From the NCBI RefSeq assembly GCF_030268965.1, contig NZ_BSSE01000001.1, forward strand, positions 383,796-447,795: a stretch of DNA of 64,000 nt. The letters run 5' to 3'. Origin of the DNA: Microtetraspora sp. NBRC 16547 (GTDB lineage: Bacteria; Actinomycetota; Actinomycetes; Streptosporangiales; Streptosporangiaceae). A program made the translations under genes and the position numbers. Below, piece by piece: positions 36,943 through 46,599 of this stretch (its first letter is position 1; each line of letters opens with the position of its first letter). The notes beneath the pieces are model-generated. The model was given only the letters and a program-made list of their open reading frames with translations, had not been told where the DNA came from and ran no database searches.

Positions 36943-37118
36943 CCTGGCGTTACGACAAACTAGGGCAATCCAGCGATAATCGCGGTCTTTTACCGTCCAG
37001 CCGGAAAGCATCGCCGCGCGCGGCTACAGTGGGCGGTCGGGCGTGGCCCGCCCGATCACCAATCCCTCGAAACCGGATCAACCCGCCGCTTACGCATCGG
37101 CGGGCGAAGGAGCTTTCG

Positions 37119-37925
37119 GTGGACCACTCCAGCCACGGCCTCCTCCCGTCTGGCAGCCAGACCGCCGTCTCCGAGCGGATGCGCGAGCTGCTGGCCCGCG
37201 CGGCCCAGGACCACGTCTACGAGCAGCGGACCCAGGGCGCCGTGCTCGACGAGATCCGCCAGCGCCTCGAAGGCATGGAATGGCTGCTCCGCGAGCTTCG
37301 CGAGCGCGGTTTCGGTGGTCTGTTCGGCATGATCGAGGCGGTCGACGATCGACTCGACGGCCTCACCGCGAAGCCGCCGACCTGGGCGGAGAGCCTCGCC
37401 CGGCACGTCGAGGTGGTCCGTGACCAGATCGAGGCCGTCGGCGAGGGCGTGGACCGGCTCCAGGCGAGCATGGAGGCCGCGGCCGGCCGCTTCACCCGGA
37501 TCGACACCGCCGTCGGCGAGCTGGCGCGCTCGGCCGAGCGGCTGCGCGAGCAGCTCGACGGAGTCGAGGACCGCGTCGAGGCCACCGAGGACCACCTGGC
37601 CGACCTGGGGGCCCGGATGACCGGCATGGCGGCCACGCTCGGCGTGGTCGACGCGAGGCTGGTGACGATCGACACGCATCTGAGCCGCCATGACGACCGC
37701 TTCGACGTGGTGGACGGCCGGATCGACGGCCGGTTCACCACGCTCGACGAGCGCCTGATCTCGACCGAGACCCGCCTCACCGGCCGCGTGGACGCCGTCC
37801 GCCAGCGCGTGGACGAGGTCGGGCGCCGTGTCCAGGAGGCCGGGTGCCGCCCGGAGGTCGGCGGCGCCTCAGACGTGGACGGCCGTGACGGGCAGCGACG
37901 AGTCGGCCGGGATGTCCAGCGCTGA
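37119..37925 (+). CDS. Coiled-coil protein of unknown function
   Basis: 268 aa from the GTG at 37119, preceded by AAGGAG. After a short start ([14 protein letters not shown]) nearly the whole protein is heptad-rich helix: [50 protein letters not shown], then a run of related 10-12-residue units ([44 protein letters not shown]). It lacks a signal peptide or membrane helix. It could be a cytoskeletal or scaffold protein, but there is no family I recognise. The last 57 bp overlap the convergent tsaD gene. Confidence 0.7.
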   Translation: MDHSSHGLLPSGSQTAVSERMRELLARAAQDHVYEQRTQGAVLDEIRQRLEGMEWLLRELRERGFGGLFGMIEAVDDRLDGLTAKPPTWAESLARHVEVVRDQIEAVGEGVDRLQASMEAAAGRFTRIDTAVGELARSAERLREQLDGVEDRVEATEDHLADLGARMTGMAATLGVVDARLVTIDTHLSRHDDRFDVVDGRIDGRFTTLDERLISTETRLTGRVDAVRQRVDEVGRRVQEAGCRPEVGGASDVDGRDGQRRVGRDVQR

Positions 37926-38906
37926 GGGCCGGATGCCCGCCGCGACCAGCTCGGAGCCGAGCGCGGCGACCATGGCGCCGTTGTCGGTGCACAGGCCGGG
38001 CCGGGGCACGCGGAGCCGTACGCCCGCGGCGTCGCAGCGCTCCTGCGCGAGGGCGCGCAGCCGCGAGTTGGCCGCCACGCCACCGCCGATGAGCAGGTCC
38101 TTGACGTCGTAGCGGCGGCACGCCTGGAGTGCCTTGCGGGTCAGCACGTCCACGACCGCCTCCTGGAAGGACGCGGCCACGTCGGCCACCGGAACCGTCT
38201 CTCCCGACGCCGTACGCGCCTCGACCCAGCGGGCGACTGCCGTCTTCAGCCCGGAGAACGAGAAGTCCAGCGTGCCGTCGTCGTACTTGCCGCGTGGGAA
38301 GGCGATGGCCGTGCCCGAGCCGGACGTCGCGGAACGGTCGATGTGCGGACCGCCGGGGAACGGCAGGCCGAGCACCCTGGCCACCTTGTCGAACGCCTCG
38401 CCGGCGGCGTCGTCCACGGTGGAGCCGAGCGAGATCACGTCCTGCGCGACGTCGGGGACCAGCAGCAGCGACGAGTGGCCACCGGACACCAGCAGCGCGA
38501 TGCACGGCTTGGGCAGCGGCCCGTGTTCGAGCTGGTCGACCGCGACGTGCGCGGCGAGGTGGTTGACCCCGTAGAGCGGCACGCCCAGCCCCAGCGCGTA
38601 CGCCTTGGCCGCCGCGACGCCCACGAGCAGCGCACCGGCCAGGCCGGGACCCGCGGTGACCGCGACGGCGTCGATGTCGGAGAAGCGCAGACCGGCCTTG
38701 TCCAGCGCGCTCTCCACGGTCGGGGCCATCGCCTCCAGATGCGCGCGGGAGGCCACCTCGGGCACCACACCGCCGAAGCGGGCGTGCTCCTCCATGCTGG
38801 AGGCGATCGTGTTCGCCAGCAGCGTGTGGCCGCGGACCAGGCCGACCCCCGTCTCGTCGCAGGACGTCTCGATCCCCAGGACGATCGGTTCGTCACGCCC
38901 GCTCAT
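37869..38906 (-). CDS. tsaD: tRNA N6-threonylcarbamoyladenosine synthase subunit TsaD
   Basis: 345 aa catalytic subunit moving the threonylcarbamoyl group onto A37 of ANN-decoding tRNAs. [16 protein letters not shown] opens the ASKHA fold; GVNHLAAHV carries the metal-binding His pair; [27 protein letters not shown] and [12 protein letters not shown] are further family motifs. It overlaps rimI by 14 bp, and the operon continues upstream with tsaB and tsaE, its partner proteins. The 3' end overlaps the coiled-coil gene. Confidence 0.98.
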   Translation of the reverse strand: MSGRDEPIVLGIETSCDETGVGLVRGHTLLANTIASSMEEHARFGGVVPEVASRAHLEAMAPTVESALDKAGLRFSDIDAVAVTAGPGLAGALLVGVAAAKAYALGLGVPLYGVNHLAAHVAVDQLEHGPLPKPCIALLVSGGHSSLLLVPDVAQDVISLGSTVDDAAGEAFDKVARVLGLPFPGGPHIDRSATSGSGTAIAFPRGKYDDGTLDFSFSGLKTAVARWVEARTASGETVPVADVAASFQEAVVDVLTRKALQACRRYDVKDLLIGGGVAANSRLRALAQERCDAAGVRLRVPRPGLCTDNGAMVAALGSELVAAGIRPSALDIPADSSLPVTAVHV

Positions 38907-39363
38907 GCGCCCCTCCTCTGAGATCCCGCACCATCGTGATGGCGTCGGCTCCGTCGTCGTAATAGTTGCGGCGCACGCCCAGCCGTTCGAACCCGAACCG
39001 CTCGTACATCGCCCGAGCGGGCGCGTTGTCCGAGCGGACCTCCAGGAACACCTCGTTCGCGCCGCGCCGCACCGCCTCGGCCAGTAGCTCGGTCAGCAGG
39101 GCGGCGCCGACACCGGACCTGCGGTGGTCCGCGAGGACGGCGATCGTCTGCACGTCGGCCTGGTCGGCCGCGGCCGCGAGCCCGGCGTATCCCACGATCT
39201 CGTCACCCTCCACGGCGACCACGTAGTGCCGCGTGCGGGGCTGGTCGTCGATCTCGCCACGCAGCATGGCCTCGCTCCAGGCGTCGAGCGGGAAGGTGAT
39301 CCGCTCGATCTCGACCACGGCGGAAAGGTCCGCCATGGTCATCTGGCGCAGGACGGCGGTCAC
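38893..39363 (-). CDS. rimI: Ribosomal protein S18-alanine N-acetyltransferase
   Basis: 156 aa GNAT acetyltransferase. [21 protein letters not shown] holds the acetyl-CoA pyrophosphate loop (R-x-x-G-x-G), and [31 protein letters not shown] is the typical RimI second half. It acetylates the N-terminus of ribosomal protein S18; in actinobacteria it is commonly encoded among the t6A genes as here. The GTG start overlaps the tsaB stop (GTGA) and the 3' end overlaps tsaD. Confidence 0.93.
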   Translation of the reverse strand: MTAVLRQMTMADLSAVVEIERITFPLDAWSEAMLRGEIDDQPRTRHYVVAVEGDEIVGYAGLAAAADQADVQTIAVLADHRRSGVGAALLTELLAEAVRRGANEVFLEVRSDNAPARAMYERFGFERLGVRRNYYDDGADAITMVRDLRGGAHERA

Positions 39364-40085
39364 GCGGTGCTCACCTTCTTGGGCGCCCCCGGAATCTGGG
39401 CGTCCGGCCTGCGCAGGTAGATCGGCCGCGCCGGTCCGAGCACGGCCAGCTCCCCCGCCTGCTCGACGGAGTCGATCCGCCCGTCGGGCACCCGGGCGAG
39501 CTCGGCCGCCCGCTCGGGGGTCAGCGCGGCCAGGTGCTCGGCGGCGAGCGCGGCCAGCGCCCCCGCCGACGGGTACTCCGGGTCGGCGATCCGGTCCGGC
39601 CCGATCGTCTCGGCGTACAGCCGGGCGCCCGCGCCGATCACCGGCAGCTCTCCCGGCAGGTCGTGCGGCCGGTCCACGCGCGGCCCGTCCAGGCGGGTGC
39701 GGGCGTCGCCGTACCTCGCCCAGAAGACCTCCTTGCGCCGCGCGTCCGTCGCGACCAGGAACGGTTCGGTGCGACCGGAGGCGAAGGCGATCGCGTCCAG
39801 CGTGCAGACGCCGTACGCGTGGACGCCCACGGTCGCGGCCAGCGCGCTCGCGGTCATCAGCCCGACTCTGAGCCCGGTGTACGGCCCGGGGCCGGACCCG
39901 GCGACGATCGCGGTCACGTCACGGAGGGAGGCGTCGCACTCGCGGAGTACGCGTTCGACCGCGGGCGCGAGCAGCTCGCCATGGCGGCGGGCGTCGACCG
40001 TCGTCGACTCGGCCAGCACGCGGCTGCCGTCATGCAACGCGGCCGTGACTGCGGGGGTAGCGGTATCCAGGGCCAAGACCAGCAC
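39360..40085 (-). CDS. tsaB: tRNA t6A biosynthesis protein TsaB
   Basis: About 241 aa, a catalytically inactive TsaD-like partner. LALDTATPAVTAAL, IVAGSGPGPYTGLRVGLMTASALA and LVATDARRKEVFWARY are family hallmarks. I chose the GTG at 40085 because a minus-strand -10 box TAGGCT ends 8 bases before it, as in coaA; the TTG at 40094 is alternative. It is separated from tsaE by two sortase-system genes, unlike the usual adjacent arrangement. Confidence 0.95.
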   Translation of the reverse strand: MLVLALDTATPAVTAALHDGSRVLAESTTVDARRHGELLAPAVERVLRECDASLRDVTAIVAGSGPGPYTGLRVGLMTASALAATVGVHAYGVCTLDAIAFASGRTEPFLVATDARRKEVFWARYGDARTRLDGPRVDRPHDLPGELPVIGAGARLYAETIGPDRIADPEYPSAGALAALAAEHLAALTPERAAELARVPDGRIDSVEQAGELAVLGPARPIYLRRPDAQIPGAPKKVSTA

Positions 40086-40145
40086 AAAGGCCAAGCCTAG
40101 CCGCTGTCCGGCCCCCTCAGGCCCCTCACGCCGTGCCCTGGGGCT

Positions 40146-40709
40146 TTACGTCCGGGGGTCGTTCCCGGCCCGGGAGGCGTAGACGATGACGTTGTCGCGG
40201 TATTCGTGGTGGGCCCAGTCGAAGCTGCCACCGCAGGTGATCAGGCGCAGGCCGTCCTCGGCGTAGACCCGCTCGGCGGGGAAGTCGGTCTTGGGCACCC
40301 GCTCGACCGAGTCGACGCGATATTCGGCGGTCTCGCCGTCGCTGCGCAGCACCTTGACGAGCTGGCCCTTGCGCAGCTCACGCAGCCGATAGAAGACGGC
40401 GGGCGCGGTCTTCGTGTCCACATGCCCGATGATCACCGAGGCTCCGTCGTCGCCGGGAACAGAGCTGCCGGTGTACCACCCGGCGGTCCCCGGCTTGTCG
40501 TACGGCGGGAGCTCGACGTCACCCTCGGCGGAGAGGCCGAGCTTCATCAGCGGGGCCGTGAGCTTCAGCGCGGGGATGTCGATGCGCCTGGGCACGACCG
40601 TGGAGGAAGGGGTGGCAGGCTGCCGCTCCTGCTCCCGCGGACTCATCGCGAACAACACCAGCCCGGTGGCGATCCCGGCTATGACCACCCACCGGGACGA
40701 ACCGGCCAA
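40146..40709 (-). CDS. Class F sortase
   Basis: 187 aa membrane-anchored transpeptidase. An N-terminal signal anchor (WVVIAGIATGLVLFAM) leads to the sortase barrel: RIDIPALKLTAPL, catalytic His in VIIGHVDT, catalytic Cys in LRLITCGG and Arg in EYRDNVIVYAS. This compact form without extra domains is the actinobacterial class F type. It would cleave a C-terminal sorting motif and attach the protein to the wall or another protein. The TTG start lies 2 bases after the stop of a gene whose product carries an LPVGA motif before its C-terminal membrane helix, a plausible substrate. Confidence 0.88.
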   Translation of the reverse strand: MAGSSRWVVIAGIATGLVLFAMSPREQERQPATPSSTVVPRRIDIPALKLTAPLMKLGLSAEGDVELPPYDKPGTAGWYTGSSVPGDDGASVIIGHVDTKTAPAVFYRLRELRKGQLVKVLRSDGETAEYRVDSVERVPKTDFPAERVYAEDGLRLITCGGSFDWAHHEYRDNVIVYASRAGNDPRT

Positions 40710-40711
40710 TC

Positions 40712-41350
40712 TCAGCGTCCCGCGCGCCTGCGGGCCACCCCGATGGCGACGCCGACGGCCGCCAGCAGGGCGACCGAGGTCGCGCCGACGGGCAGGCCGG
40801 AGTCCTCCTCCGGCGCGCCCGCCGCCGTGCCGCCGCCGCCGGCGTGCGGAGCGCGGGTGGGGATCTTCGTGGGCGTGTGCCTGGGCGCGGACCCGGGGGT
40901 GACCTTGAGGGAGGCGCCGCCGATGTCGTTGGTGGCCTCGCAGCGCACCTCGACCTTGTAGCCGCCCGGTTTCGCGTCGGCCCTGACGTTGGCGCCGCCG
41001 CGGACCAGGGGAACGCCCGGGGTTCCGTCGGGCGAGGGCGTGCTCGTCGGGGCGACCAGCGTCACCAGGCCGGTGAACGCCTCCGACCGGGCGGTGGCGC
41101 GATAGTCGGTGCCGCCCTGGGGCAGCGGGCAGAAGGCCGTGATGTGCACAGACCTGGTGGACCCGCCCTCGACCTTGGACGGCTCGACCGTGACCCGGAT
41201 GTCCTGCCGGGGCAGGGTGACCGACGGCGAGGGTTGTCCCGGCGTGAGGGCGATCGTGGGGGTAGCTCCGGCCGTCTGTGCCTCGGCAGTGCAGCCGAGC
41301 CCGCCGACCAGGATCACTCCCGTGACGGCGAGATGCCTGACCTTGATCAT
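40712..41350 (-). CDS. Secreted C-terminally anchored protein, candidate sortase substrate
   Basis: 212 aa from the ATG at 41350 (GGAGGGG upstream). It has an N-terminal export signal (hydrophobic LAVTGVILVGGLGC; the Cys could make it a lipoprotein), a Thr/Pro-rich linker, an ~80-residue beta-rich domain with two Cys (ITAFCPLP, VEVRCEAT), a Pro/Ala/Gly linker, and the C-terminus SGLPVGATSVALLAAVGVAIGVARRRAGR-type arrangement: LPVGA, a hydrophobic helix, then basic residues. That tripartite tail resembles a sorting signal. It is directly upstream of the sortase gene. Function of the folded part unknown. Confidence 0.75.
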   Translation of the reverse strand: MIKVRHLAVTGVILVGGLGCTAEAQTAGATPTIALTPGQPSPSVTLPRQDIRVTVEPSKVEGGSTRSVHITAFCPLPQGGTDYRATARSEAFTGLVTLVAPTSTPSPDGTPGVPLVRGGANVRADAKPGGYKVEVRCEATNDIGGASLKVTPGSAPRHTPTKIPTRAPHAGGGGTAAGAPEEDSGLPVGATSVALLAAVGVAIGVARRRAGR

Positions 41351-41629
41351 CTGACCACCCCTCCGGACCCCTGTATACCCAGAAAATCTATGCCAATCCA
41401 GGGCTAAGGATCTTCCTTCTTGGAGGATTCGGAATGAATCCGTGGCACGCCGGGAACGCTCAGGCGACGCTCAGGCGACCGCGCCGACCACCACGCCGAT
41501 CATCGTGCCGGTCTTCCCGCACGTCCTGATATTTCCGGCGTTTCGGGCTAAATCTGTCCGGCGTTTCGGGCCAAGGGTGCTCCGGCAAACGCCGCCCGCC
41601 GTGAACCCCAAAGATTGACGGGAGGGGCG
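41351..41629. other. Intergenic region between tsaE and the sortase substrate gene
   Basis: 279 bp with no gene seen. It contains a direct repeat of TCCGGCGTTTCGGGCYAA at 41534-41551 and 41557-41574 (period 23 bp), followed by a related GGCAAACGCCGCC. The region interrupts an otherwise tight operon, so the sortase pair probably has its own promoter here. Confidence 0.5.
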
Positions 41630-42085
41630 CTAGATCAGCGAGGCGGGGATCGCGGCCCAGCGGTCGCCGGCCCCGCGCAGCCGTACGCGCCGGTCCTCGC
41701 CCTCGGGGTCGCGCTCGATGACGATCTCCAGGCGGTCGTCGGCGAGGCCCTCGACGAGTCCCTCGCCCCACTCGACGACGGTGACCGAGTCCTCCAGCGA
41801 GGCGTCCAGGTCGAGGTCGTCGACCTCCAGCGAACCGCCGATGCGGTACGCGTCGGCGTGCACCAGCGCCGGACCGCCGGACAGCGAGGGGTGGACCCGC
41901 GCGATCACGAACGTCGGCGACGTGATCGGGCCGCGCACCTTGAGCCCCTCGCCGATGCCCTGCACCAGCGTGGTCTTCCCCGCGCCGAGCGGACCGGTCA
42001 GCACCATCAGGTCACCGGGACGCAGCAGTTCCGCGATCTCCGCGCCCAGCGCCCGCATCTCCTCGGTGGTACGCACGGTTCTCAC
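41630..42085 (-). CDS. tsaE: tRNA t6A biosynthesis ATPase TsaE
   Basis: 151 aa P-loop ATPase: VLTGPLGAGKTTLVQGIGEGL (Walker A) and ITSPTFVIARVHP, the switch-like TSPTF motif; VVEWGEGL near the end is conserved. It drives the TsaB-TsaD cycle. The GTG at 42085 follows GGAGGAG at 6 bases; the longer frame to 42139 is not needed. Confidence 0.95.
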   Translation of the reverse strand: MRTVRTTEEMRALGAEIAELLRPGDLMVLTGPLGAGKTTLVQGIGEGLKVRGPITSPTFVIARVHPSLSGGPALVHADAYRIGGSLEVDDLDLDASLEDSVTVVEWGEGLVEGLADDRLEIVIERDPEGEDRRVRLRGAGDRWAAIPASLI

Positions 42086-42176
42086 TGATCGCTCCTCCGT
42101 TCGTCCGGGCTCACCGGCCGCGCACCCGACACTTCCCATCGGTCACTGTACGGCCGCCGCGCGTGCTTCTCGCCGC

Positions 42177-43229
42177 TCACGCCTCGCCGCGCTCGCTGCG
42201 CTTGAGCAGCTCGCGCAGCGCGTCGTTGACGACGGCGGGGCTCTCCAACTGCACCAGGTGCGACGCGGTGGGGACGGTGGTCAGCCGCGCGGTCGGGACG
42301 GCCGCCGCGATCGCCCGGCTGTGGTCGAGCGGGGTCAGCCAGTCGCGCTCGCCGACGATGATCGAGGTGGGGATCTTGTTGAGCACGTCGAGCGCGGTCA
42401 GCTTGTCGTGAGACATGAGCGCCGGGTAGAAGTCGGCGATCACCTCGGACGGGGTCGTCCTGATCATGGACTCGACGAAGTCAACCACGGTCGGGCTGAC
42501 GTTCCTGGAGTCGCCGAACCCGAGATGACGAACCGCGAGGAAGGCGACGTCGTTGCCCACCTCGCGGCCCCGGTCGACCAGCGCCCCGCGTTTGCGCATC
42601 AGCGACACCGCCGACGGGACCGCCTTGTGCACGACCTTCGACACCAGCGCGGGCAGGCCGAGCGTGAGCTCGGCCAACTTTCCCGCCGACGTGGAGATCA
42701 GCGCCACGCCTCGGATCTTCTCGCCGAACAGCTCCGGCCGCCGCTCGGCCAACGCCATGATCGTCATGCCGCCCATGGAGTGGCCGACGAGCACGCACGG
42801 GCCGGGGACCAGCTCCTCCACCACCAGTGCGAGGTCCTCGCCCAGACGGTCGATCGTGCAGTCGGCCGGTTCCGCCCGCGCGGACAACCCGTGGCAGCGC
42901 TGGTCCCACGTCACCAGCCGGTACGTCTCACGCAGGTCACGCCGCTGGTAGTGCCAGGAGTCCGAGGCGAGGCAGTAGCCGTGGCACAGCACCACGGTCA
43001 GCGGAGCGTCCTCGGGACCGTCGATCTCGGCGTGGATCATCACGCCGTCCGACGTGGTCAACACCGCCTCGCGGCCGTGCATCTCGCCGAAGGGCTCGCT
43101 CGCCTCCAGGTCGGGGCGCAGCCGAATCCGGCCGACGGCGTACCTCTTGGCCATGGCCGCCGCCGCCGCGCCCGCCGACGCGGCGCCCACCACGGCCCCG
43201 GCGATCCCGACCTTGCGGCGTGTGGTCAT
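42177..43229 (-). CDS. Alpha/beta hydrolase
   Basis: 350 aa from the ATG at 43229 preceded by AAGGAG. The N-terminal hydrophobic stretch VGIAGAVVGAASAGAAAAAMA could be a membrane anchor or signal. The hydrolase fold shows LCHGYCLASDSW (oxyanion region), VLVGHSMGGMTIMALA (nucleophile Ser in GHSMG), an Asp in VGERDWLTPLDHS, and the catalytic His in ASHLVQLE. Substrate unknown. It lies between alr and tsaE in the operon, where other actinobacteria also place a hydrolase, so it may be part of the conserved cluster. Confidence 0.88.
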   Translation of the reverse strand: MTTRRKVGIAGAVVGAASAGAAAAAMAKRYAVGRIRLRPDLEASEPFGEMHGREAVLTTSDGVMIHAEIDGPEDAPLTVVLCHGYCLASDSWHYQRRDLRETYRLVTWDQRCHGLSARAEPADCTIDRLGEDLALVVEELVPGPCVLVGHSMGGMTIMALAERRPELFGEKIRGVALISTSAGKLAELTLGLPALVSKVVHKAVPSAVSLMRKRGALVDRGREVGNDVAFLAVRHLGFGDSRNVSPTVVDFVESMIRTTPSEVIADFYPALMSHDKLTALDVLNKIPTSIIVGERDWLTPLDHSRAIAAAVPTARLTTVPTASHLVQLESPAVVNDALRELLKRSERGEA

Positions 43230-43269
43230 ACGTGCTCTCCTTGTGACGGCGGCGCGATGCCGCCCGGCT

Positions 43270-44439
43270 CTACCCGACCCCTCGCTCGTCTGCGTAAACG
43301 CGCGGAACGCGGGATCCAATCCTGGTCACGATCTCATGAGTGATCGTGCCCAGGGAATCCGCCCATTCCTGGCAGGTGGCCTCGCCGCGCGTACCGGGGC
43401 CGAAGAGGATCACCTCGTCGCCCTCGCTGAGCCGGTCGTCGCCCGCGTCGATGACGAACTGGTCCATGCAGACCCGCCCGGCGATCCGCCGCCGCTTGCC
43501 CGCGACCAGAACCTCCGCCCGGTTCGTGGCGGTCCGCATGATGCCGTCGGCGTATCCGAGGGGGACCAGCGCCAGCGTGGTCTCGCGCTCCGTGACGTAC
43601 AGGTGGCCGTAGGAGACGCCGGAACCGGCCGCGACCCGCTTGGCATGCGCGAGGCGCGCCACGAGCGTCATGGCCGGGCGCAGCCCGAAGTCCCCCATCT
43701 CCGGGATGGGGCTCAGCCCGTACGACGCGATGCCCGGCCGGACCATGTCGTACCGCGCCTTGGGCAGGGTGAAGGTGGCCGCGGAGTTGGCGATGTGGCG
43801 GATGGCGTCGCTCGGCACACCCATCCCGTCGGCGATCCGCAGCGCCTCGTCGAACACGGCGAGTTGCGCGTCGATGGACGGGTGGCCCGGGATGTCGGCG
43901 CAGGCGAAGTGCGACCACATGCCGGCGATCTCGATCGCGCCCTCGGCCCGCGCGGCCAGCGCCGCCTCGATCAGCGTGGACCAGGCGGCGAGCGACGCCC
44001 CGCCGCGGGACATCCCGGTGTCCACCTTCAGGTGCACCCGGACGGTGCGGCCGGTGCGCCCGGCGGCGGCCACGATGTCGTCCAGCAGCCAGGGGGCGTT
44101 CGCGGACAGCTCAATGCCCTGGAGCGCCGCCTCGTCCAGCGGTTCGCCCGGCGTGATGAGCCAGGACAGGATCGGCGCGGTGATTCCTCCCGCGCGCAGG
44201 GCCAGCGCCTCGCGGATGACGGCGGTGCCCAGCCGCGTCGCCCCGGCCTCCAGGGAGGCCTGCGCGCAGGGGACCAGGCCGTGGCCGTACGCGTCGGCCT
44301 TGACCGCGATCATGACCTCGGCTCCGGAGGCCTGCCCGGTGAGAAGTCCGACGTTGTGCCGGACCGCGGCGAGGTCCACTCTCGCCTCGGCAGGGGTCCG
44401 GACCTGGGCTTTCGCGTCCACGGCGATCGGGAAACTCAT
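43270..44439 (-). CDS. alr: Alanine racemase
   Basis: 389 aa PLP enzyme making D-alanine for peptidoglycan. The PLP Lys is in IAVKADAYGHG; HLKVDTGMSRGG, SHFACAD, RPGIASYG, the catalytic Tyr in GVSYGHLY, and the C-terminal GRVCMDQFVIDAG are all present. Start ATG 44439 (MSFPIAV). It is followed 40 bp later by the hydrolase gene and preceded by nnr 52 bp upstream, same strand. Confidence 0.97.
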   Translation of the reverse strand: MSFPIAVDAKAQVRTPAEARVDLAAVRHNVGLLTGQASGAEVMIAVKADAYGHGLVPCAQASLEAGATRLGTAVIREALALRAGGITAPILSWLITPGEPLDEAALQGIELSANAPWLLDDIVAAAGRTGRTVRVHLKVDTGMSRGGASLAAWSTLIEAALAARAEGAIEIAGMWSHFACADIPGHPSIDAQLAVFDEALRIADGMGVPSDAIRHIANSAATFTLPKARYDMVRPGIASYGLSPIPEMGDFGLRPAMTLVARLAHAKRVAAGSGVSYGHLYVTERETTLALVPLGYADGIMRTATNRAEVLVAGKRRRIAGRVCMDQFVIDAGDDRLSEGDEVILFGPGTRGEATCQEWADSLGTITHEIVTRIGSRVPRVYADERGVG

Positions 44440-44491
44440 CGTTCCAGTTTGTCAGGTGATCCGGATTGGTCAGACCGGTCGCCTGCCCGCG

Positions 44492-46003
44492 TCACAGAGC
44501 GCGGACGGCCTCGGGAAGGGCCTCGGCCACGTCGAGGGCCGCGATGGGCGCCTCGCCCGCCCGGCCGCGTCCGGCGGCGCGGCCCGGTCCGGCCGCCGCG
44601 ATCCGCGCGGCCAGCCCGTGCAGGTAGGCGGCGCAGGACGCGGCGTCGTAACAGCTCAGCCCACCGGCGAGCAGGGCGCCCGCGATGCCGGAGAGCACGT
44701 CTCCCGTGCCGCCCGTGGCGAGCCACGGCGTCCCCGTGGAGTTGACCCGCACCGGCCGATCCTCCTCGGCGACCAGCGTGGTGGACCCTTTCAGCAGCAC
44801 GGTCGCCCCCAGCTCGGTCGCCGCGCGGCGCGCGTGCTCGATCCGGCCGGCCTCGATCCGCTCCCGCGGCACGCCGAGCAGCCGCGACAGCTCCCCGGCG
44901 TGCGGGGTGAGCAGCGTCGGCCCCGTCCGGCGCAGCAGCGACCTGTCCCCGGCGACGTGGGTCAGCCCGTCGGCGTCCACGAGGACGGGGAGGTCGGTCG
45001 CCAGGATCTCCCTGACGACCGCGTGCGCCTCCGGCCCGGTGCCGAGGCCGGGTCCGACCACCCACGCCTGCACCCGCCCGACGCCGTCGAGCACGCCCCC
45101 CGCTCCGGGGCTGAGCACCGTCGTCACGGCCTCGGGCCAGCGGGCCCTGACCTGCCGGACCGGCTCCTCGAAGCTCGCGAAGCGCACCATGCCCGCGCCC
45201 GCGCGTACGGCTCCGCCCGCGGCGAGCACGGCGGCGCCGGTGAACGTGTCGCTTCCCGCGGCGATCCCGACGACGCCCCTGCGGTACTTGTCCGACTCCG
45301 GGGCGGGCTTCGGCAGCAGGTCGGCGACGTCGTCACCGATCAGCGCGGCCACGTCCGGGTCCGGGAGGTACGGCCCGAGCCCGATGTCCACCAACTCCAC
45401 CGCCCCACAGCACGACGCGCCGGGATCGACGAGCAGGCCGTTCTTGTACGCGCCGAACGTCACGGTCGCGTGCGCCCTGACCACCGGCCCGTCCACGCGG
45501 CCGCTGCTCGCGTCCACCCCGCTCGGCACGTCCACCGCGATCACCACGCCGGGGGCGTCTTCGGTGAAGGCGGCCAGCGTGCCGTACGGCTCGCGCAGCG
45601 CTCCCGAGCTCCCGATCCCGACCAGGCCGTCCATGACGAGGTCGGCGGCGTCGATCAGCTCGCGAGCCGGTTCAGGGGCGAACTCCATCGCCCTGCCGTC
45701 CGCGGCGCGCAGCGCGGCCAGTCCTCCCTGATGGGAGCGCGCCCCGGCGAGGATCGCGTCCACCCGGGCACCCCGCCTGGCCAGCCGGGCCCCGGCGTAC
45801 AGCGCGTCTCCCCCGTTGTCGCCGCTTCCGACCATGAGGACGACGCGGGAGCCGTACACGCGGCCGCGCCTGGCGATGAGGACGCACGCGCAGGCGGCGG
45901 CGAGCCCGGCGGCGGCCCGGCCCATGAGGGTCCCTTCCGGCAGCCGCGCCATCAGCGCCAGCTCGGCGGCCCGGATCTGGTCAGAGGTGTACGCGGTCCG
46001 CAT
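44492..46003 (-). CDS. nnr: Bifunctional NAD(P)H-hydrate epimerase/dehydratase
   Basis: 503 aa repair enzyme restoring damaged NAD(P)H. The N-terminal YjeF domain (MRTAYTSDQIRAAELALM, VGSGDNGGDALYAGA) is the epimerase; the C-terminal kinase-like domain (GIAAGSDTFTGAAVLAAGGAVRAGAGMV, LLTPHAGELSRLLG, NSTGTPWLATGGTGDVLSGIAGALLAGG) is the ATP/ADP-dependent dehydratase. The ATG at 46003 lies 7 bases after a -10 box TACGGT, suggesting a leaderless mRNA. Adjacent acpS and alr are its usual neighbours. Confidence 0.96.
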   Translation of the reverse strand: MRTAYTSDQIRAAELALMARLPEGTLMGRAAAGLAAACACVLIARRGRVYGSRVVLMVGSGDNGGDALYAGARLARRGARVDAILAGARSHQGGLAALRAADGRAMEFAPEPARELIDAADLVMDGLVGIGSSGALREPYGTLAAFTEDAPGVVIAVDVPSGVDASSGRVDGPVVRAHATVTFGAYKNGLLVDPGASCCGAVELVDIGLGPYLPDPDVAALIGDDVADLLPKPAPESDKYRRGVVGIAAGSDTFTGAAVLAAGGAVRAGAGMVRFASFEEPVRQVRARWPEAVTTVLSPGAGGVLDGVGRVQAWVVGPGLGTGPEAHAVVREILATDLPVLVDADGLTHVAGDRSLLRRTGPTLLTPHAGELSRLLGVPRERIEAGRIEHARRAATELGATVLLKGSTTLVAEEDRPVRVNSTGTPWLATGGTGDVLSGIAGALLAGGLSCYDAASCAAYLHGLAARIAAAGPGRAAGRGRAGEAPIAALDVAEALPEAVRAL

Positions 46004-46094
46004 GCGTCCGACCGTATCCCGGAGACGATCACGGGCGCGACGACCGGCCGCGGCCCGGTGAGGTTCGCCCGTACGAAGATCGCCAGGAGGGGTG

Positions 46095-46445
46095 TCACGA
46101 CTCCGCGAGCACGTAGGCGATGGCGACGCCTCCGTCATGGGTCAGGGAGACGTGCCATCTCTTGACGCCGAGGGCGCGGGCCACCTCCGCGGCCGCGCCG
46201 GTGACCCGGACCGACGGCCTGCCGACCTCGTTCTTGACGATCTCCGCCTCGACGTGGCTCAGGCCCGGCGGACAGCCGAGCGCCTTGGCCACCGCCTCCT
46301 TCGCGGCGAACCTGACGGCCAGCGACTCGGTCCGCAGCTCGCGCTCCGCCTCCGTGAACAGCCGCTCCCGGAGGGAGGGGGTGCGCTCCAGCGTGGCGGC
46401 GAACCTCGCCACGTCGACGACGTCCACTCCGATTCCCACGATCAC
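46095..46445 (-). CDS. acpS: Holo-[acyl-carrier-protein] synthase
   Basis: 116 aa phosphopantetheinyl transferase attaching the CoA-derived arm to acyl carrier protein. [12 protein letters not shown] carries the Mg-binding Asp; [13 protein letters not shown] the catalytic Glu/Lys; [19 protein letters not shown] is the C-terminal motif. The GTG at 46445 opens [11 protein letters not shown]. It is divergent from coaA, another step of the CoA pathway, across 154 bp. Confidence 0.97.
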   Translation of the reverse strand: MIVGIGVDVVDVARFAATLERTPSLRERLFTEAERELRTESLAVRFAAKEAVAKALGCPPGLSHVEAEIVKNEVGRPSVRVTGAAAEVARALGVKRWHVSLTHDGGVAIAYVLAES

Positions 46446-46599
46446 AGGGCGAGGCTACCCGCCGCCCTCCCGCGGTGGTCGGCTTGGAACCCCACCTCTT
46501 TCCCCGAAATCCGTGGCCGCAATCCACCGGTTTCATCCACAGGCTGTGCACCGCTCCCGCCCGAAGACGTTTTCGCCCGGCTGAGTAGGCTTGGCCGAC

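Noticed and set aside
41460-41771. Minus-strand frame in the tsaE/sortase gap
   Set aside because: Arg-rich, no ribosome binding site, mostly overlaps tsaE in another frame.
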